NCBI GenBank assembly: GCA_903952805.1
Contig: CAJBHN010001158.1
Coordinates: 1 to 9,384 of the forward strand
Length of the DNA stretch: 9,384 nucleotides
Direction: 5' to 3'
DNA from: an uncultured Myxococcales bacterium
Lineage (GTDB): Bacteria; Myxococcota; UBA727; VGSZ01
Every line of letters begins with the position of its first letter. Position 1 is the stretch's first letter. This document shows, piece after piece, positions 6,703 to 9,384 of this stretch. Made by a program: the position numbers and the translations under genes. Below the pieces are notes generated by a model that saw nothing but the letters and a program-made list of their open reading frames with translations, made no database searches and had not been told where the DNA came from.

Positions 6703-8715
6703 ATGGCGTTGGTTCGTTGTCCAAGTTGTGGTCGAGTTGCCGACGGCTCGATCTGCTTTGCTTGCGGGCATGAGTGGGGGGGCGCCCCCCCGCCGGATCC
6801 GGTGGTCTCCAGGCCGCCCGTGTCTTTGGAGACCTTGCCGCCGTCGCCTGCCATTGGGGCCCGCCCACCGACGCCACCACCACCTCCCGACGCCGTCGAC
6901 GAGATGGAAGTCAGCGTTGACTTGGATTTTGACGTCGAAAGCGTCGAAGCCGTCAGCGACGAACCGGCCCACGACGAGACCAGTGCGCCTGGCTTTGGCG
7001 CGTTCCCGGCCGATGCCATGGTGTCGTTCTCGCCAGCGACGGGGTTTGGCTCCGGATTTGGCTCCGGGTTTGGCGTCTCGAGCGGCATGGACTCCAACGC
7101 GTTTGGTTCGCCGCCGTCGGCAATGGACGATGTGTCGAGTGACTCGACGAAGCCCGTCCTGGCTGCGTTCACCGATGCATTTGCCGACGCTCCCGTCGTT
7201 CATGCTTTTGAGACGCCTGCCCCCGGTCCAACCCTGGACCAGGGCCCAGAAGTCAACCCGTGGGAAATGACCGGACCGTCTTTCTCGGCGGAATCTGATC
7301 GCGCGCCGTCGTCGGCCTTCCCGATTCCGCCGGCGACCCCTTCGCCGGAGCCATTGGCTGCGCTGGCCATGTCGCCGTTTCTGTCGTCGATCCCGGAGGA
7401 CAGCGCGCCTGAAAGCATGGACTCGCATCCGACGCGGAATGTGTCGACCTTTGCGCAGCAGGCCCTTGCCGCTGCTCGGGCCTCACTGGCACCCGCCGCC
7501 GCCACTGAGCCCGTCGCTTCCTGGGAAACCAACCCGACCATGGCGATCTCTGCCGCCGACGCTCATGCGTTGTTGGCATCCGAAGCCGTCGCGGCTCCGG
7601 TCATCTCACCCGCGGCCGGCGACATCGCTCCCACCGCGCCCGCGGGGCTCAGCGGGCTCTTCGACGGCGATGCCGTCGGCGGCGGGTCGATTCCCTCCAA
7701 AGATGCCATTTCCCTGAACACGCCCGTTGTCGAAGCGGCGCTTCCCATCCAGGTCACCAGCAGCTCGGATGAGGTCGGCGACATCTTCAACTTCTCGCTC
7801 GAGCCTGGCTCGACCCTGGAGATCTCGTCCGACAACGAATTGTCGCCGTTTTCCACCGACCAGGACGGCGGTACGCCCGTCCATGAGCAACCGATTGATC
7901 TGGCTCCTGAGCTGCCGTCTGACGTGACCGTAGCTCCACCCGAATCCGCCGTCAGCCCAGACCGCGCCGACGACGACGGCGTCCACAGCATCGCCGATAT
8001 GGACACCGTTGCGGTCGACTTCGCCGCGACACCTTTGGTGGTCCAATCCGCCACAACGACCACCGCGCCTGCAGACGACGATTCCCCTGCGGCTCCGCTC
8101 GCGGCCCTTGCTGACCTGCCAGCGCCGCCCATGATGAATTTCTCCACCGACGACGGATTGCCGGCGCCACCGCCCCTCTCGGTGTTCCTCGCCGAAACCC
8201 GTGCTCCGTTTCTTGGGCTTGGCATGAGCATCGAGGCAGGCCCCGCTGTCGGCGACGACGACCTCCCTGCCCCGCCCGAAATGGACTTCAGTGTCCCGGC
8301 CTTGGACCCGGCGTGGTTTTCGGACCCGCCAGCAACCGGGCCCCTCGACGAGGCGTCATTTGCCGACGTCTCCTTCGACGACCTGAGGGCCGCAGGTCAT
8401 CCACCTGCTGCCGCCTTCGGGGCGGGAGGCATCGACGATCTGTCGACGTCCATGCCCTTTTTGGATCAGTCGCCTTCCGTCCATCAGCCCATCGCAGCGT
8501 TCGAGACCCTGCCGCCCACTGCTTCGCTGTCATCGCAAGCGTTCGATTCACACAACGAGACCTCGCCCGCCCCCACTGAAGTGCCCGTTCCCCGGGGGCC
8601 GCCGCTGTCATCGCGCGTTGGCATCCTGGCGGAGTCCCTTGAAGAGGCCGGCAGCATCGCTGAGGCTGCCCTCCTCTATGAGGTCCAGGCGACCCTGAAC
8701 ACGATGGGTCTCTGA
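6703..8715 (+). CDS. Unrecognised zinc-ribbon protein with long disordered acidic body
   Basis: 670 residues with no signal peptide or membrane segment. The N-terminus is a zinc ribbon (C6-P-S-C9 ... C18-F-A-C21-GHEW). These are the only cysteines in the protein. From GGAPPPDP onward it is low-complexity, rich in Ala, Pro, Asp and Ser, and very acidic, so it is almost certainly disordered. A short motif LPAPP-x-x-x-F-S recurs at 472-481, 486-495 (diverged) and 521-530. The last 35 residues form an amphipathic helix pair (ILAESLEEAGSIAEAALLYE) that fits a single TPR-like hairpin and may be a docking site. I do not recognise the family. A role as a cytoplasmic scaffold or tether, with the ribbon and the C-terminal hairpin as the two binding ends, is inference. 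The ATG at 6703 follows GAGAGG and opens directly into the zinc ribbon. The stop overlaps the next gene's ATG. The zinc ribbon and following APPP segment resemble the 224-residue protein at 1557. Confidence 0.82.
   Translation: MALVRCPSCGRVADGSICFACGHEWGGAPPPDPVVSRPPVSLETLPPSPAIGARPPTPPPPPDAVDEMEVSVDLDFDVESVEAVSDEPAHDETSAPGFGAFPADAMVSFSPATGFGSGFGSGFGVSSGMDSNAFGSPPSAMDDVSSDSTKPVLAAFTDAFADAPVVHAFETPAPGPTLDQGPEVNPWEMTGPSFSAESDRAPSSAFPIPPATPSPEPLAALAMSPFLSSIPEDSAPESMDSHPTRNVSTFAQQALAAARASLAPAAATEPVASWETNPTMAISAADAHALLASEAVAAPVISPAAGDIAPTAPAGLSGLFDGDAVGGGSIPSKDAISLNTPVVEAALPIQVTSSSDEVGDIFNFSLEPGSTLEISSDNELSPFSTDQDGGTPVHEQPIDLAPELPSDVTVAPPESAVSPDRADDDGVHSIADMDTVAVDFAATPLVVQSATTTTAPADDDSPAAPLAALADLPAPPMMNFSTDDGLPAPPPLSVFLAETRAPFLGLGMSIEAGPAVGDDDLPAPPEMDFSVPALDPAWFSDPPATGPLDEASFADVSFDDLRAAGHPPAAAFGAGGIDDLSTSMPFLDQSPSVHQPIAAFETLPPTASLSSQAFDSHNETSPAPTEVPVPRGPPLSSRVGILAESLEEAGSIAEAALLYEVQATLNTMGL
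6776..6791. repeat. Perfect 16-bp GC-only palindrome inside the 670-residue gene
   Basis: Seven G, then CG, then seven C, reading identically on both strands. It falls on codons 25-30 (Trp-Gly-Gly-Ala-Pro-Pro), at the junction between the zinc ribbon and the disordered body. In mRNA it could form a strong hairpin about 75 nt after the start codon. The frame continues normally through it, so there is no sign of a homopolymer indel. Confidence 0.9.
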
Positions 8716-9384
8716 TGATGGTCACGCACGCTCGTCCCAGTCTCTTGTGGTCGCGTTTGTCGGTCGTCGCCAGAACCAGCATGGTGCGCGGTCTGTTTCT
8801 TGTCGCTTTCGGCTGCTCGTCGGCTGTCCAGGCCAGGCCTCTTCTGACTGAGGTGGCCTGGGCCGGCTCCCAAGCCTCCGACAGCGAGGAATGGCTCGAG
8901 ATTCACAATCCCGATGCCACCGACATCCCCGACCTCGGCGCGGCCTTTGTCCTCATCCAGGGCGCCACCCGGCGTCTGCTGCCCTCGGTGCCCCTGCCCG
9001 CAGGCGGATTTCTGGTGTTGGAGCGACTGGCGACGTCGACGAGCCTGGAATCACCGCTGGCGGTGACCTTCAGCTTCAGCGGCGGGCTCACCAACGGCGG
9101 ACAGATTCTCAAGCTCTGCCCCGTCGCCCCCGACCCCGCCGACCCAGCCACCTGTGACCAGGCGAATCCCGCCGGCGCGGCCTGGTTTGGCGGCGCCAAC
9201 CCCAGCGGCAACGCACCGGGTCGACGCACGATGGAGCGCATCGATCCCCTCAGCGACGCGGCTGCCGCCTGGACCACCAGCGTCGACGCCAACGGCACCC
9301 CTGGCGCCGTGGCGTTCCGCCCCGCTGAAGGCGAAGGCGAAGGCGAAGGCGAAGGCGAAGGCGAAGGCGAAGGCGAAGGCGAAG
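8715..9384 (+). CDS. Exported lamin-tail-domain protein with Glu-Gly tract (C-terminus missing)
   Basis: 223 residues are visible before the gene leaves the window. The ATG at 8715 overlaps the preceding stop (TGATGATG), suggesting translational coupling. The signal peptide core begins at residue 23 (MVRGLFLVAFGCSSAVQA), so an alternative start is the ATG at 8781; cleavage is likely after VQA (residue 40). Residues about 42-200 match the lamin tail domain, an Ig-like beta fold common in secreted bacterial proteins: LLTEVAWAG, EEWLEIHNP (58-66), a buried LPAGGFLVLER strand and FSGGLTNGGQILKLC. Such domains appear in surface adhesins and in nucleases or esterases, but no catalytic domain is seen here. 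Residue 205 onward is a pure Glu-Gly run encoded by (GAAGGC)n, the same spacer as in the left-edge gene. A C-terminal sorting anchor beyond the window is likely but not visible. Confidence 0.9.
   Translation, partial: MMVTHARPSLLWSRLSVVARTSMVRGLFLVAFGCSSAVQARPLLTEVAWAGSQASDSEEWLEIHNPDATDIPDLGAAFVLIQGATRRLLPSVPLPAGGFLVLERLATSTSLESPLAVTFSFSGGLTNGGQILKLCPVAPDPADPATCDQANPAGAAWFGGANPSGNAPGRRTMERIDPLSDAAAAWTTSVDANGTPGAVAFRPAEGEGEGEGEGEGEGEGEGE
9327..9384. repeat. (GAAGGC)n hexanucleotide tract at right edge
   Basis: Nine perfect GAAGGC units plus four bases, reaching the end of the window and encoding Glu-Gly in the lamin-tail gene. Its reverse complement is the same as the left-edge tract, so the two ends form an inverted pair. 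Confidence 0.97.

Noticed and set aside
6010..7428. Minus-strand 472-residue frame across the divergent region
   Set aside because: It overlaps both bamA and the zinc-ribbon gene in other frames. It is Arg-rich, lacks a motif and would remove the divergent promoter region.

Overview
The window is GC-rich DNA carrying six protein genes and no RNA gene, CRISPR array or insertion sequence that I can support. It looks like a Gram-negative, former-deltaproteobacterial lineage such as Myxococcota or Bradymonadota. The reasons are a full BamA, secreted thrombospondin type 3 and lamin-tail proteins with long Glu-Gly tracts, and zinc-ribbon proteins with long disordered tails. This placement is inference from protein style, not from a marker gene.

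Layout, left to right. (1) Minus strand, 1-1463: an exported protein with a CXXCH motif, a beta-rich domain, thrombospondin type 3 calcium repeats and a MopE-like Cys/Asp motif, running off the left edge in a (GAAGGC)n tract that encodes Gly-Glu repeats. (2) Plus strand, 1557-2231: an unrecognised protein with a zinc ribbon at each end and a 32-residue internal duplication. (3) Minus strand, 2238-3062: an exported DUF4412-like protein, convergent with gene 2 and separated from it by 6 nt. (4) Non-coding 3063-3499. (5) Minus strand, 3500-6478: BamA, the outer-membrane protein assembly factor, with five POTRA domains and a complete barrel. (6) A divergent 224-nt intergenic region, then plus strand 6703-8715: a 670-residue protein with an N-terminal zinc ribbon, a disordered acidic Ala/Pro/Asp-rich body and a C-terminal TPR-like hairpin. 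(7) Plus strand from 8715: an exported lamin-tail-domain protein, overlapping gene 6 at its stop codon and running off the right edge in the same (GAAGGC)n tract.

Functionally this is mostly envelope and surface biology. BamA inserts beta-barrels. The DUF4412-like protein is probably periplasmic or envelope-associated. The two edge genes encode exported proteins with Glu-Gly spacers that probably lead to a C-terminal anchor outside the window. The two zinc-ribbon proteins look cytoplasmic and have no assignable role. Both edges lie inside the same hexanucleotide tract in opposite orientation, so the window is probably a whole contig broken at unresolvable repeats. I do not see a clear new defence or biosynthetic system. 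The least explained parts are the two zinc-ribbon proteins and the modified BamA.
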